Of a stretch of DNA of 64,000 bases, positions 8,804-18,491 are shown in pieces. The position numbers were made by a program, and so were the translations under genes. The DNA comes from Fibrobacter sp. (GTDB taxonomy: Bacteria; Fibrobacterota; Fibrobacteria; Fibrobacterales; Fibrobacteraceae): positions 1-64,000 of the forward strand of contig JAGCPZ010000068.1 in assembly GCA_017965445.1 (NCBI GenBank), read 5' to 3'. The notes beneath the pieces were generated by a model, which was not told where the DNA came from, searched no databases, and saw only the letters and a list, made by a program, of their open reading frames with translations. The stretch's first letter is position 1; every line of letters begins with the position of its first letter.

Positions 8804-9394
8804 ATGGAAAGAAATTGACATATTCAGCATAATCGACGATGAACGGAATACACCATCGTCCTCGGACCAGTACTCGCCGGAATCAAACGATGCCGAGACG
8901 CCTAAGGCAAGACGCTCGCTCACCCACCAGTCCTTACCAACCCCGAGATTAAAGCTAAACGCTCTAAGCCCTGTATTCCCGGAATACTTGTGGCAGTTGA
9001 GCCTGTAGCCAGTCACGCCTAGCGCACCGCTTAAAAATACGTTGTCCCAAGTCGGCACGTAATATGTCGCCCCAGCACCGACAAACACAGAACTCACCAC
9101 GTAAAAATCGTGGTCCACGTACGTCGGGACGCCATACCGCGCTTCGCGGAAGTTGGAATACATCACATAGCCCATGTTCGCATGCAATGCCAAGTCACGG
9201 ACAACATAATAACCAAGCTTTCCATGTAGATTCATTCCGAATCCATCTGCCGTCAAGGATTCCTTGTTGTCTGCATTTTCAAACGACGCATAGCCAACGC
9301 CCATCGCAGCACTTGCAAACAACCCGTCATGCGTAAACGGTTCGGCCAAAACAGCCGACGACACAAGCAACAAAATGGCGATAAGACGTTTCAT
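8801..9394 (-). CDS. small outer-membrane beta-barrel protein
   Basis: The start is ATG 9394, giving signal peptide MKRLIAILLLVSSAVLAEP (a TTG three codons earlier is less likely). The mature part of about 180 residues has eight-strand-like alternation (GVGYASF, LHGKLGYYVV, VGAGATYYV, NLGVGKDWW) and ends in the aromatic strand MLNMSISFH typical of BAM substrates. It resembles OmpA/OprF-type or PF13505 barrels. Specific function unknown. Confidence 0.65.
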   Translation of the reverse strand: MKRLIAILLLVSSAVLAEPFTHDGLFASAAMGVGYASFENADNKESLTADGFGMNLHGKLGYYVVRDLALHANMGYVMYSNFREARYGVPTYVDHDFYVVSSVFVGAGATYYVPTWDNVFLSGALGVTGYRLNCHKYSGNTGLRAFSFNLGVGKDWWVSERLALGVSASFDSGEYWSEDDGVFRSSSIMLNMSISFH

Positions 9395-9450
9395 GATCAG
9401 CAAAAAATTTAGAAAAAAAGAAAATTACCTTGCCCAGCTATTGTGGCGTT

Positions 9451-10794
9451 CTATTCTTTATTTTTACGGGGCGAAACGGCAATGAAAATAAGCACGCTCA
9501 CTAGCAAAAGGAACGGATAGAACATATATGGAATCAAATTGAACGCGCTCACATTGGCATCCGGCAAAGCCGCAGAAATTGCAGCAAGAGCCACGAGCAT
9601 CTGTGCACCGTAAGGTAAAATGCCCTGCACCACGCAACTGAAAATATCCAAAAGCGACGCCGTCTTCTTGGGAGAAATTCTGTATTCATCCCCCATCTGC
9701 TTGGCAATCGGTCCCGCCATCACGATAGCGACCGTATTGTTCGCCGTAGCAATGTCCAAGGCACTCACCAAAAGACCGACGCCCACCTGACCGCTGCGAT
9801 ACCCCTTGAACACCTTATGGATAAAATCGAGCAACGCAGCAAAACCGCCATGAATGCGAATCAAACCGCACAAAGCGCTCACCAGCACAGCAACGAGAAT
9901 CGTTTCGTACATGCCAGAAATTCCGTTCCCGACATTCTGTAACAACCCAATCATGTCAAGCGGACCAAAAGCGACCATGATAACCGAGGCCGCGACAATA
10001 CCCACCAACAGCACCGTGAACACGTTAATGCCCGTGAGTGCAAGCGCCAAAACAAGGACATAAGGAATCAGCTGGATTAGGTTATATGAATTTTCAGCAA
10101 CGATATTGGCATGTGTTGCAAAGGAAATCGCCGTAATAATCAAGACCGCAAGGATTGCCGCCGGGAGCGCAATAATAAAGTTCACATGGAACTTGTCCTT
10201 CATCTTGCAGCCCTGTGTCGAAGTTGCTGCGATCGTCGTATCCGAAATAAAACTCAAGTTATCGCCGAACATGGCACCGCCAATAACTGTCGCCACGCAG
10301 AACGGAACGCCAAAGCCAGCCATCTGGGCCACCTCGACCGCAATCGGCGAGACCACGGCGATTGTCCCCACCGACGTTCCCATCGCCGTAGAAACGAACG
10401 CGGCAACTACGAACAGCACCACTACAGCGAACTGAGCGGGGATAAAATCCAGCAGCAAGTACGCTGCAGCAGAGGCGCTCGAACGCCCGAGGATTCCAGC
10501 AAAAATACCCGCACAAAGGAAGATGAGAATCATCAAGAAGATATTGCGGTCGCCAAGCGCCCCCGCCATAATGTTCATCTTCTTGTCAAAATTCAGCTTT
10601 CGGTTCTGCAGGCATGCGACAAAAATCGCTACCAGGAACGCAGCCACGATAGGGATATTGTAAAACCCCATCGGAATCTTGAGAACGTATTCAAACGTAA
10701 TGCCAAGTCCAAGATAAAGGACCAAGAACACGGCGACAGGCAAAAGGGCAATGGGATTTCCCTTGATCTTTTCTTCAATATTTTCGTTTTGCAT
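9451..10794 (-). CDS. NhaC-type Na+/H+ antiporter
   Basis: 447 residues with about 11-12 hydrophobic segments. Contains GTSVGTIAVVSPIA and GGAMFGDNLSFISDTT, the hallmark of NhaC family antiporters, including the membrane-embedded DN and SDT acids. It exchanges Na+ for H+ (some members carry other substrates) at the inner membrane. TATCTTTC lies 5 bp before the ATG with no ribosome site, so the message may be leaderless. Confidence 0.88.
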   Translation of the reverse strand: MQNENIEEKIKGNPIALLPVAVFLVLYLGLGITFEYVLKIPMGFYNIPIVAAFLVAIFVACLQNRKLNFDKKMNIMAGALGDRNIFLMILIFLCAGIFAGILGRSSASAAAYLLLDFIPAQFAVVVLFVVAAFVSTAMGTSVGTIAVVSPIAVEVAQMAGFGVPFCVATVIGGAMFGDNLSFISDTTIAATSTQGCKMKDKFHVNFIIALPAAILAVLIITAISFATHANIVAENSYNLIQLIPYVLVLALALTGINVFTVLLVGIVAASVIMVAFGPLDMIGLLQNVGNGISGMYETILVAVLVSALCGLIRIHGGFAALLDFIHKVFKGYRSGQVGVGLLVSALDIATANNTVAIVMAGPIAKQMGDEYRISPKKTASLLDIFSCVVQGILPYGAQMLVALAAISAALPDANVSAFNLIPYMFYPFLLLVSVLIFIAVSPRKNKE

Positions 10795-10823
10795 GCAAAG
10801 AAAGATAAAAAAATTGCGAAACC

Positions 10824-12443
10824 CTAATTGCGGTAATAGACCAACTTAACAAGGTGCCATGTGAATCCAAGCGATACAAATGGTGAAAGGCCTTTGCCAT
10901 GCCCAATTTCAGAAATATTCATGTTTTGCAGCCCAAGCTTTAGGCGCACACCAAAGCGGTTTCCCAAGCCCTTTTCCCAAAAGCTATTTACAGGTTTACC
11001 GATAAGGCTCGGGAAAAGCGCATCAAAATAAATTCCAAGCCCATAGCGGAAATATCGCTCATGCTGGTATTTGGAATCGGACGTTCCCTTTATAGGCGGA
11101 ACCTCCACCGCCGAGAACCCTAGATTTCCCCATACGCCACTTTCCACGTATTTTGTTTTCATCCACAAATAGCCAAGTTCAAAATGAGCTCCATAATCGC
11201 CGGTACCACAGGAATCGCACTTGGCATCCAATGTACGAATGCTAACGCCTATTCCACCAAACCAATCACCCGCATAAAAATGAAAACCAAGGCCAAAATA
11301 AAACATCGGATCAAAATCAGGGAATTTTCCAATCAAGAATGGGTGGCCGAAATCAAAGAACGCATTAAATCTAAAGCCACCCTCCCGCACAACGACAGGC
11401 TCGGGATATTCCCTTTGTGCCACTTTTCTCAGCACTCCACAAACCGCAGAGCCATCCACATCAGGTTCTTTTTGTACAGAACGGCAATACCCGCCTTGGC
11501 TATATTCGTTTATGATAGCCTCGTCTAAAGCATCATCTAGGCTATCGGCATAAACGAATCCGTTATAATCGTCTAGGTAACGCCCTGTCGAATCTCCATT
11601 CACCATAAAGGCATAATCCCGGTTTAGAATTTTAACAATGATCTTTGAACGGGGCGATAAATTTGCAGAATCCGCTAGCAAGCCTGCGGCCTTGTAATCG
11701 CCGTTTTTAATTAAAACCTGCATTTTTTCGCGAATGGTCATAGCCGCTGTGGGCTTGACATCATATTTCAAGCGGTGCGGATAAAAGGTCAATCTTTCAA
11801 GAATCGAAGTATCCACCAAGGCATAGCACTCTTGCGAATATCCATCCATGAAAAAGATTCTCTTTACCAGTTTAGACTTGTCATCAGGTTCGTTCAAATG
11901 GCTCATCATTCTCTGCGAAATCATCCATGAAGAATCTTGGGCAATATCGGGGCCGACATACGCAAATGAAAAAAGTTCCTTTTTAGCATCTTCTGGTTTA
12001 GGAGTCACCCATGTCTTAGTCGCCTTATCATAGACCTTGTCCACTCGGATTTCGTCATGAATCAAGAAAAATCCCTTCACGGCCATCGACGAATAGCGTT
12101 CTTCAAACATATGCTGGTATTTTTCCGGAGCCTGCGATAAAAGTTCATTCTGCCGTTTCAGCTTATAATCAGACCAGCCAATAAAAGACTTATACACCTC
12201 GGGAAATTTTTTTGCAAACACCAGATGGTTCATTCCGTCAAATTCTTTGTGCAAATATTCTCGCTGAATAAGGCTACCATAATAAGCGACCGGAGCCGTT
12301 TCCAATTTTTCAGCCACAGTTTGCTTTTGCGAGAATTTATCTGCAACAGAATCAAAAGGAACTTGCCGATATGAGATATATCGACCAGCAAAAGACAGTG
12401 CAGCAAACATCAAAAGCAAAAGGAATACACGCCGGATTATCAT
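10824..12443 (-). CDS. exported protein with C-terminal barrel-like domain, paralog 2
   Basis: The start is ATG 12443 (GAGGGG 5 bp upstream). The signal peptide ends near LSFAG. Residues to about 335 are helical and charged; the last 200 are strand-rich and Gly/Tyr/Phe-rich (FYFGLGFHFYAGDWFGG, FGVRLKLGLQN), like an outer-membrane barrel. It follows its paralog 14 bp after the stop and shares layout (soluble helical half then barrel half). Function unknown. Confidence 0.6.
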   Translation of the reverse strand: MIIRRVFLLLLMFAALSFAGRYISYRQVPFDSVADKFSQKQTVAEKLETAPVAYYGSLIQREYLHKEFDGMNHLVFAKKFPEVYKSFIGWSDYKLKRQNELLSQAPEKYQHMFEERYSSMAVKGFFLIHDEIRVDKVYDKATKTWVTPKPEDAKKELFSFAYVGPDIAQDSSWMISQRMMSHLNEPDDKSKLVKRIFFMDGYSQECYALVDTSILERLTFYPHRLKYDVKPTAAMTIREKMQVLIKNGDYKAAGLLADSANLSPRSKIIVKILNRDYAFMVNGDSTGRYLDDYNGFVYADSLDDALDEAIINEYSQGGYCRSVQKEPDVDGSAVCGVLRKVAQREYPEPVVVREGGFRFNAFFDFGHPFLIGKFPDFDPMFYFGLGFHFYAGDWFGGIGVSIRTLDAKCDSCGTGDYGAHFELGYLWMKTKYVESGVWGNLGFSAVEVPPIKGTSDSKYQHERYFRYGLGIYFDALFPSLIGKPVNSFWEKGLGNRFGVRLKLGLQNMNISEIGHGKGLSPFVSLGFTWHLVKLVYYRN

Positions 12444-12457
12444 CGACACCCCTCGAA

Positions 12458-13699
12458 CTAGAAATCGAATTGTACAGGTCTTTTCGTATATTCATGCATA
12501 GTCCATTCAATGGAGGCAAACAACCTTATACCAGATTTTTTCAAGACATCTCCAGAAAAAAGACTCCTAAATCCGGTCCTAAAGCGAAGTCCATTGTGAA
12601 AACGGCCTCTATCCGTAAAGAACAAGTCCATCATCACGCCGGCCCCAAAAGACGGATAAAACTGGAACGGCAAATCATCATTCGACTTGTCATTAGAATT
12701 TTTCCCGCGAACATAAAATGAATTCATACCAAAGCCAGCCGCTGCATAGCCATAAAGGAACATATTATCATTCTTTAAAAACGTGTAGCCAAAATTAAAA
12801 TCCCAGCGCATATCCACAAATTGCAAAGAGTCCGGGTCTTTATTTTGAACTCCATTAATATCCATAAACCATTCATACAGAAAATCATTTCGAATAAAAT
12901 CGATTCCCAGATACATACCAGGGCTCCAATTAATCTTATCTGCCAAGCCCCCTAAAGACTTTATGACGGCTGCGCCTAAAGAAAAAACGGAATAGTTTTT
13001 CGTATCGAATTCTTCTTTTTCCCAGAAACGGGTCACGAGAAAATACAACTGTTTTTTATCCGTCAACTGTGGCCTATATCTTTCAATCAGCTTTGACGTC
13101 ATCGTCTTATTTTTAAACAAACTATTCATTACAATATAAATAAAAGCACGATTACTTTCATCACCAACGCCCTTAAGGTATTCCTCTATTTTTCCCGATT
13201 CGATATGTTTCCACAACTTGCGATTCAGTTCATCTTGTAATTCATCTGGATAAGACCGGTTCAACATGCGGGTTACCGAATCCACATTGCTCAAACAATC
13301 AAAATCCCCTACAAAATATTTTAGGATAAGTTTTTCATTACCAAAAAAGACACGGTAAAATTTGGCGTTCCGATCAAAACTTTCAGCCTCCTGAAGAATC
13401 TGTTTCAAGTCATCGATTCGATCTTCTTCCAAGGCTTTTTCCATCGCCAAACGATAAATCAATGCTTCATTTTTTTCACTTGCAGCGACAGTATTCATGT
13501 CGCCTGGAACATACATATTTGGAGATGTTTCAACAAGAACCAACGAGTCTCGAGTGTTAGGGTTCTGGACAAACAAGTGCATCACGGAATTAAGCGACAC
13601 GCTGTCAGACGCATTTTCGGCAACACGTTCCACAGCATATACGACATGCGACAAGAATAAAAAACAAAAAACAGCAGAATGGAACAAGTATTTAGGCAT
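12458..13699 (-). CDS. exported protein with C-terminal barrel-like domain, paralog 1
   Basis: The start is ATG 13699, which yields the signal peptide MPKYLFHSAVFCFLFLSHVV; the frame is open further upstream. An N-terminal helical part precedes a barrel-like half (FNFGYTFLKNDNMFLYGYAAAGFG). Architecture and several C-terminal strands resemble the next gene, with which it forms an operon. Base composition is more AT-rich than its neighbours. No family recognised. Confidence 0.6.
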   Translation of the reverse strand: MPKYLFHSAVFCFLFLSHVVYAVERVAENASDSVSLNSVMHLFVQNPNTRDSLVLVETSPNMYVPGDMNTVAASEKNEALIYRLAMEKALEEDRIDDLKQILQEAESFDRNAKFYRVFFGNEKLILKYFVGDFDCLSNVDSVTRMLNRSYPDELQDELNRKLWKHIESGKIEEYLKGVGDESNRAFIYIVMNSLFKNKTMTSKLIERYRPQLTDKKQLYFLVTRFWEKEEFDTKNYSVFSLGAAVIKSLGGLADKINWSPGMYLGIDFIRNDFLYEWFMDINGVQNKDPDSLQFVDMRWDFNFGYTFLKNDNMFLYGYAAAGFGMNSFYVRGKNSNDKSNDDLPFQFYPSFGAGVMMDLFFTDRGRFHNGLRFRTGFRSLFSGDVLKKSGIRLFASIEWTMHEYTKRPVQFDF

Positions 13700-13770
13700 A
13701 ATTTCAATATATATAAATTCAACATTGCCAGACCACAAGCAAGTCGAGCAATTTTAAAAAACACCCTAAA

Positions 13771-13800
13771 CAAAAAGGACCCCGCATTTCTGCGGAGTCC
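13771..13800 (-). terminator. celF: terminator of the GH51 gene
   Basis: On the minus strand GGACTCCGC/GCGGGGTCC forms a 9-bp stem with loop AGAAAT, followed by TTTTTG. It sits 25 bp past the stop of the GH51 gene. Confidence 0.88.
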
Positions 13801-13824
13801 ATTTGCTTTCGCGACAATTACACC

Positions 13825-16800
13825 TTACTGCAAAGTAATGAGCGTAAGGGTGCGCTTGCCGACCTTGATACCCTTAGAGATATCGACAGTCTTGGCCTTC
13901 TTGGACGGATCGTTCGTCCAGCCTTCTTTGAGCTTTTCGGAGCTCTTGTCGAGAGTCTGGACGCTGGCCTTGCCCTTGAAGTCCGGGATATCGAGCTTGA
14001 TGTCGAAATCGCTGTAGGGGCTCTTGTTCACGAGAAGGAGCTGCTTCTTGTTGCCGTTCACAGTGTAATAAGCGGTCAAGAGAGCGTCTTCGTCACCCTT
14101 GATGGTGGTCTTCATGAGCTTGCCGCGGAGAGCGTCGGAAGCCATCTGGAATGCCCAGTAGCTCGGACGCGGGCAGTTCATGCAATCTTCACCAGAACGG
14201 GTCAAGTAACCGTAGTCACCGCCTTCCGGAGTGATGTCGTTGTGGATATCCCAGTACTGAGCGTTATCGACGTTTTCAGTAGCGAGCATACCGAGGTAGT
14301 CAGCGACGAACAAGCCGTTTTCGACAGACAAAGTCTGCGGGCCCGGGTTGAAGTCAACGGAGTTCCATTCGGTGAGCCAGAGTTCAATCTTCTTGTCCTT
14401 GTTGAACTTGGAAGTCCACTTGTCAACGACCTTGTGCAAGCGTTCGTAGATCGCGGTGAGCGTCTGCGGAGCGGAGAGCAAGGCGAAGTCGTTTTCTTCA
14501 CCGAAGTGCTGCGGATAGTGGTGAACAATGAGACCATCAGCGATGTCACCCGTTTCGGCGAGAACCTTGTCGTTCCAGTCGCCTTCGAGAACGCCGAGCA
14601 CAGCCACCTTGATGGACGGATCCACTTTCTTCATGGCTTCGATGAACTTGCGAGCACGCTTACCATAGATGGTACCGCCGTCCTTACCATACTTTTCGTA
14701 GTACGGATGCCAGTTACCATAGACTTCGTTACCGATTTCCCAGTAGAGGATGCCGGCCTTCTTGTCAACGTTCGTGTGCTTGACCCAGGCTGCAGCTTCC
14801 TGTTCCGTGCCAGAACCGAAGTTCACGGTGAACATAGCGTTACTGCCAGTCTTCTTCAACCATTCGAGGAATTCGTCAGTATCGACCATCCAGTCGTGGT
14901 TGTCGAGGATTTCCTTCCAGTGGTCGTCATCAGCACGGAGACCACCCGGATAACGGATAATGCCGTGGTTGATGCGCTTTGCAAATTCACGAGTCTGAAC
15001 CTTGAAGTTCTTGTTGTCGAGCATGTCGCCATCCCAGAGGGCTGCGTTGATACCGAACAAGCCACCAGAGATATTCGGGTTGAGGACATCCTTTTCGCCC
15101 TTCACTACGACCTTGATGACAGCCGGACGTTCCTTGGCCTTCACTTCGCGCTGGTTGGTCAAGCGAACGTTGTCAATCTTGAAGCCACCGGCAGTACCTT
15201 CGCCACTGGGCTTGAAGTCGAGGTTGACAACACCCTTGAGGTCAAAGATGCCGTTTTCGACAGCCTCAGGCGGCTGGTAGTACGGGAACTTGCCGAAGGT
15301 GCGGAACGGAACGAGGAGGGTCGTCTTGCCCTTCGGAGCACCAACGTTGGAAACGAAGATTTCGTTGCCGGCATCCTGCACCTGGACGGTGATGGACTGC
15401 CATGCCTTTTCGGAATAGACATCGAACATGATGCCCCAGTGCTTGGTCCAGTCGCGATCCGTTGCCGGGCGGCCAGTCTTCTTCATGTCAAACACCACAT
15501 CGACCCAGTCGGCGAGGAGGTAGTGTTCGATGTTCAAGCAGTTGCTCTTGAATTCGGGGCAGTTTTCGATCTTGAACTTGAGCTGAGACTTCGGACCCGT
15601 AGAAGGTTCCCACTTGTCCTTAGCAAACTTGCTTTCGAAGTCCGTAATGACGAGATCCGGAGCGTTGGACTTGAAGGAATCCCACTTGAGATCCGGGTCA
15701 ACCCAGTCGATGTTTTCAGTAAACGTAATCTGGTCAACAAAGACAGTCACAGGAGCCGGCTTGCCCGGTTCGCCCTGGTTTTCGCCCTTGCCGACAGAGA
15801 AACGGATTTCCTGAATCTTGTTCCACTGCACGTCCTTCGCGACTTCGGCCTGCTTGTTAGCGTCCCAAGCCTTGCCCTTGTCCATGAAGCGCTTCAGAGG
15901 AATCTTGACGAGCTGCCAGTCCTTGGAGACCTTGATCCAGTCATTGAGGCCAAGCTTGGTCTGGCTCTTCACGTCGTTGCCCTGGTTATCAAGGATACCG
16001 ACATAGAGTTTTTCGCCACCGAGCTTACCCTTGATCCAGAAATAGAGACCGCCCTTGTTGCGGACCTTGGAAAGGTCGATGAACTTGCCTTCACCGAGAG
16101 AATAGGTCACGCCAGACCAGTCGTTGTTGTCGATGTACATGGCGAGCACGTTCTTGTTGCCCGGAGTCTTAGATTCGGCTTCGCGCTGAGCGGTGAGGCC
16201 ACCGTAGCTGTAAGAGAAGCCCTTGACTTGGTTGTCATAGAACGTAGCGAGTGTCTTGGCCTTGCCGTCGAGCTTTTCAGGATTCTTCGGGCCATCGATG
16301 ACGTCGTTGTTTTCGTCCCAGTAGATCATCTTCTTCTTCGGGGCAGCCTTCTTGTTGCCCTTCACGATTTCGATGTTATCTACCCAAACTTCGAATTCGC
16401 TTGCAGCGCTCTTGTCAATGGAGAAGCGGACTTCCGCAATCTTGTCCCAGTCGATACGTGCCGGGAATTCGGACTTGCGGGTGTTGTCCCAGTAGAGGCC
16501 ACGGTCCGGGAAATCGACGAGAGGAATGGAAACCTTCTTCCAGTCCTTCGTGACGGCGCCGCCTTCGATGTACTTGTTCATCGGAACGACAACCTGCGTC
16601 TTCTTGCCGTCAGAGACTTCTTCGTCAAGGAGACCGACCTTCACGGCTTCGCCACCGTTCTTGCCCCTAATCATGAATTCGAGCTTGGAATCAAGCATGT
16701 ACTTGTTCAAGTCGAAGAATTCATTGTAAAGGCAGATGGATGCGCCGGAGTATTCCTTCGGATCCAACTTGATGTTCAAAGCGGCCTTGGACTTGTAACC

Positions 16801-16986
16801 ATCAGACTTGGTGATGGTGACACCCTTGCTTGTGCCGCCGTAAGAGTAGTCGTATCCGCCCGGACGATACTGTTCATCGAAGAACTTATATACGGCCAGA
16901 TGCGGTCTTTTCGGCTGAGCCATTGCAGCTGTAACGCTGAGTCCAAGAACTGCAAGCGAGGCAACTTTCAATGATTGCTTAATCAT
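13825..16986 (-). CDS. celF: GH51 endoglucanase with N-terminal cellulose-binding modules
   Basis: About 1053 residues from ATG 16986 (AAAGG 9 bp upstream; the ATG three codons earlier overlaps that site). Signal peptide ends at AMA. Three beta-sandwich modules follow (about 25-215, 240-430 and 445-620), the first two repeating phrases such as VWVDNIEIV/VFVDQITF. These match the CBM30/CBM11-like modules of F. succinogenes endoglucanase F. The catalytic (beta/alpha)8 domain (about 640-960) keeps acid/base Glu in WEIGNE and nucleophile Glu in WLTEWNS. A C-terminal beta-sandwich closes it. It cleaves beta-1,4-glucan outside the cell; size matches the reported 118-kDa enzyme. Confidence 0.88.
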   Translation of the reverse strand: MIKQSLKVASLAVLGLSVTAAMAQPKRPHLAVYKFFDEQYRPGGYDYSYGGTSKGVTITKSDGYKSKAALNIKLDPKEYSGASICLYNEFFDLNKYMLDSKLEFMIRGKNGGEAVKVGLLDEEVSDGKKTQVVVPMNKYIEGGAVTKDWKKVSIPLVDFPDRGLYWDNTRKSEFPARIDWDKIAEVRFSIDKSAASEFEVWVDNIEIVKGNKKAAPKKKMIYWDENNDVIDGPKNPEKLDGKAKTLATFYDNQVKGFSYSYGGLTAQREAESKTPGNKNVLAMYIDNNDWSGVTYSLGEGKFIDLSKVRNKGGLYFWIKGKLGGEKLYVGILDNQGNDVKSQTKLGLNDWIKVSKDWQLVKIPLKRFMDKGKAWDANKQAEVAKDVQWNKIQEIRFSVGKGENQGEPGKPAPVTVFVDQITFTENIDWVDPDLKWDSFKSNAPDLVITDFESKFAKDKWEPSTGPKSQLKFKIENCPEFKSNCLNIEHYLLADWVDVVFDMKKTGRPATDRDWTKHWGIMFDVYSEKAWQSITVQVQDAGNEIFVSNVGAPKGKTTLLVPFRTFGKFPYYQPPEAVENGIFDLKGVVNLDFKPSGEGTAGGFKIDNVRLTNQREVKAKERPAVIKVVVKGEKDVLNPNISGGLFGINAALWDGDMLDNKNFKVQTREFAKRINHGIIRYPGGLRADDDHWKEILDNHDWMVDTDEFLEWLKKTGSNAMFTVNFGSGTEQEAAAWVKHTNVDKKAGILYWEIGNEVYGNWHPYYEKYGKDGGTIYGKRARKFIEAMKKVDPSIKVAVLGVLEGDWNDKVLAETGDIADGLIVHHYPQHFGEENDFALLSAPQTLTAIYERLHKVVDKWTSKFNKDKKIELWLTEWNSVDFNPGPQTLSVENGLFVADYLGMLATENVDNAQYWDIHNDITPEGGDYGYLTRSGEDCMNCPRPSYWAFQMASDALRGKLMKTTIKGDEDALLTAYYTVNGNKKQLLLVNKSPYSDFDIKLDIPDFKGKASVQTLDKSSEKLKEGWTNDPSKKAKTVDISKGIKVGKRTLTLITLQ

Positions 16987-17033
16987 AATGTGCATCCTTT
17001 TGTTGTTTTTGATTTTAAATTACAAATCTTTAA

Positions 17034-17071
17034 AAGAAAAAACGTACACGCTGTGATTTTCAACGTGCACG
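17034..17071 (-). terminator. terminator of the DsbA-like gene
   Basis: On the minus strand GTGCACG...CGTGTAC can pair (one wobble) and is followed by GTTTTTTCTTTT. It separates the thioredoxin-fold gene from the GH51 gene. Confidence 0.6.
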
Positions 17072-17084
17072 CTTGAAAACAGAA

Positions 17085-17819
17085 TTACTTGGCTTCCTTC
17101 AACATCTTTTCGACGAGATCCGGGCTGAAACGGTCCTGACGCTTGCCGTTGATGTAGAAGTTCGGAGTACCCTGAACGCCAACCTTGACACCCAACTGGA
17201 AGTCCTTGTCGATACGAGCCTTCATGGCAGAGTCGAGCACCATGTCCTTCTTGAACTGTTCGACATTGAGGCCAATTTCCTTAGCGACAGCGAGATAGAC
17301 GGAATCGGAAAGTTCGCGGCTATGCGGAGCGAGTGCGTAGCGGTATTCCCAGAACTTGCCCTGCTTCTGAGCTGCGATAGAAGAAGCAGCTGCGGCCTGG
17401 GCGTTGGAGTGGAAGCTCAGCGGGAAGTGCTTATAGACGAACTTGATTTGGTCCGGATACTTCTTGTTGAGGTCCTGCATCACCGGAGCGATACGAGAGC
17501 AGTACGGGCACTGGAATTCGGTGAATTCCACAATCGTGAGCTTCGGGTTCGTGGTGTTGCCAAATACCGGGCTGTCTTCGTCCGGGATGTCCCAGACCTT
17601 GTTGTCTTCTTCCATTTCCTTGCGGGCCTGTTCAAGAGAAATGCCGCGCTTGTCAAGAGCGTACTTGATGATTTCGAATTCTTCCTTGACCTGCTTGAAA
17701 TCCTTTTCGAGGCTGTCCAAGCGGGACTGCTGGTTGAACGAACCACCAGCGGAAGCCTGATTGCAAGCGACGAGGCTGGAGACCAAAATAGCCATACCGA
17801 TAAGAGAGAGACGTTTCAT
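17085..17819 (-). CDS. DsbA-like thiol-disulfide lipoprotein
   Basis: 244 residues. A lipobox SLVAC places the lipidated Cys at 19. Residues 30-70 form a probable coiled coil. The thioredoxin-fold domain has FQCPYCSR as the redox CxxC and the cis-Pro loop GVQGTPNFYING, as in DsbA/Com1-like and membrane-bound oxidoreductases. Likely role: forming or isomerising disulfides in exported proteins; the neighbouring lipoproteins and glycosidases are Cys-containing. It has its own terminator. Confidence 0.85.
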   Translation of the reverse strand: MKRLSLIGMAILVSSLVACNQASAGGSFNQQSRLDSLEKDFKQVKEEFEIIKYALDKRGISLEQARKEMEEDNKVWDIPDEDSPVFGNTTNPKLTIVEFTEFQCPYCSRIAPVMQDLNKKYPDQIKFVYKHFPLSFHSNAQAAAASSIAAQKQGKFWEYRYALAPHSRELSDSVYLAVAKEIGLNVEQFKKDMVLDSAMKARIDKDFQLGVKVGVQGTPNFYINGKRQDRFSPDLVEKMLKEAK

Positions 17820-18097
17820 GTTTGTCCTTTGATAAAAAATGTGTGGGCGGTTAGCCCCGTAAGTTTAGTGAAATATAATAATGAAAAATTAGTTTGATAT
17901 AAGGGAAACTTCAAAAAAACATACACAATCGTCTCATCTGTATTTCATAAAAACGAATGTAAATTCCGTTTTTTCGTGTTTTTTTGCACAAACCAAACTC
18001 CGTAACTATATACGGTTTAACAAGTTACAAAAGAGCATTCGACATAAAACGTGCGATAAAGCACAAATAAAAAATTTACAAAGGGAGTAGAGAGTAG

Positions 18098-18343
18098 CTA
18101 ATCCTTGACGCAGCGGACAGAAGATCCGAAACTTTTTCCTTCCGTTCGCACATGCATGCCGTTTTCGTACCAATGGGAATATGCCGCATAAGCGTAATCC
18201 TCAGAGTAATCAAAATCCCTATCTTTACGTTCGTCCCCATCCGCAGCATTGTTCACGCCATCGTCACTACACGCGACTAGCATAAAAACAGTCAAAACGG
18301 CAATTAGACTTTTGAATCCAAGACTCCTTAAAAATTTATTCAT
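18098..18343 (-). CDS. short lipoprotein ending in a FISUMP-domain remnant
   Basis: 81 residues: signal peptide with lipobox LVAC (Cys 25), about 15 charged residues, then a stretch ending GKSFGSSVRCVKD. That ending, with the preceding DYAYAAYSHWYENGMHV, matches the last ~40 residues of the Fibrobacter succinogenes major paralogous domain (TIGR02145), which usually closes with SVRCVKD. The rest of the ~200-residue domain is absent, so this is probably an internal-deletion derivative. TATATTGC lies 3 bp before the ATG and no ribosome site is seen. The 278 bp upstream of its neighbour (17820-18097) show nothing recognisable. Confidence 0.55.
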   Translation of the reverse strand: MNKFLRSLGFKSLIAVLTVFMLVACSDDGVNNAADGDERKDRDFDYSEDYAYAAYSHWYENGMHVRTEGKSFGSSVRCVKD

Positions 18344-18411
18344 AATGCAATATACAAATTTTAATCATTCATCATTACTCAAACTTTCAACCAATAATAA
18401 CCTGAAACTAT

Positions 18412-18474
18412 TAACCAAAGACCAAACATCAATAACCAACAACTAATCACAAACCACCAATCACTAACCACTAG
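18412..18474. repeat. 7-bp-period array (TAACCAA type)
   Basis: Nine consecutive 7-mers in phase: TAACCAA, AGACCAA, ACATCAA, TAACCAA, CAACTAA, TCACAAA, CCACCAA, TCACTAA, CCACTAG. It ends 10 bp before the TATATTTA box of the metX-metW gene. Confidence 0.85.
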
Positions 18475-18491
18475 CATCTTTTACTATATTT

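Noticed and set aside
14242-16974. 910-residue frame opposite the GH51 gene
   Set aside because: Antisense frame of a gene with strong codon bias. GH51 catalytic and binding modules are clear on the minus strand, and this frame has no motif or leader.
18361-18474. CRISPR-like array
   Set aside because: The repeat unit is only 7 bp with no spacers, and no cas genes are nearby. It belongs to the 7-bp-period family.
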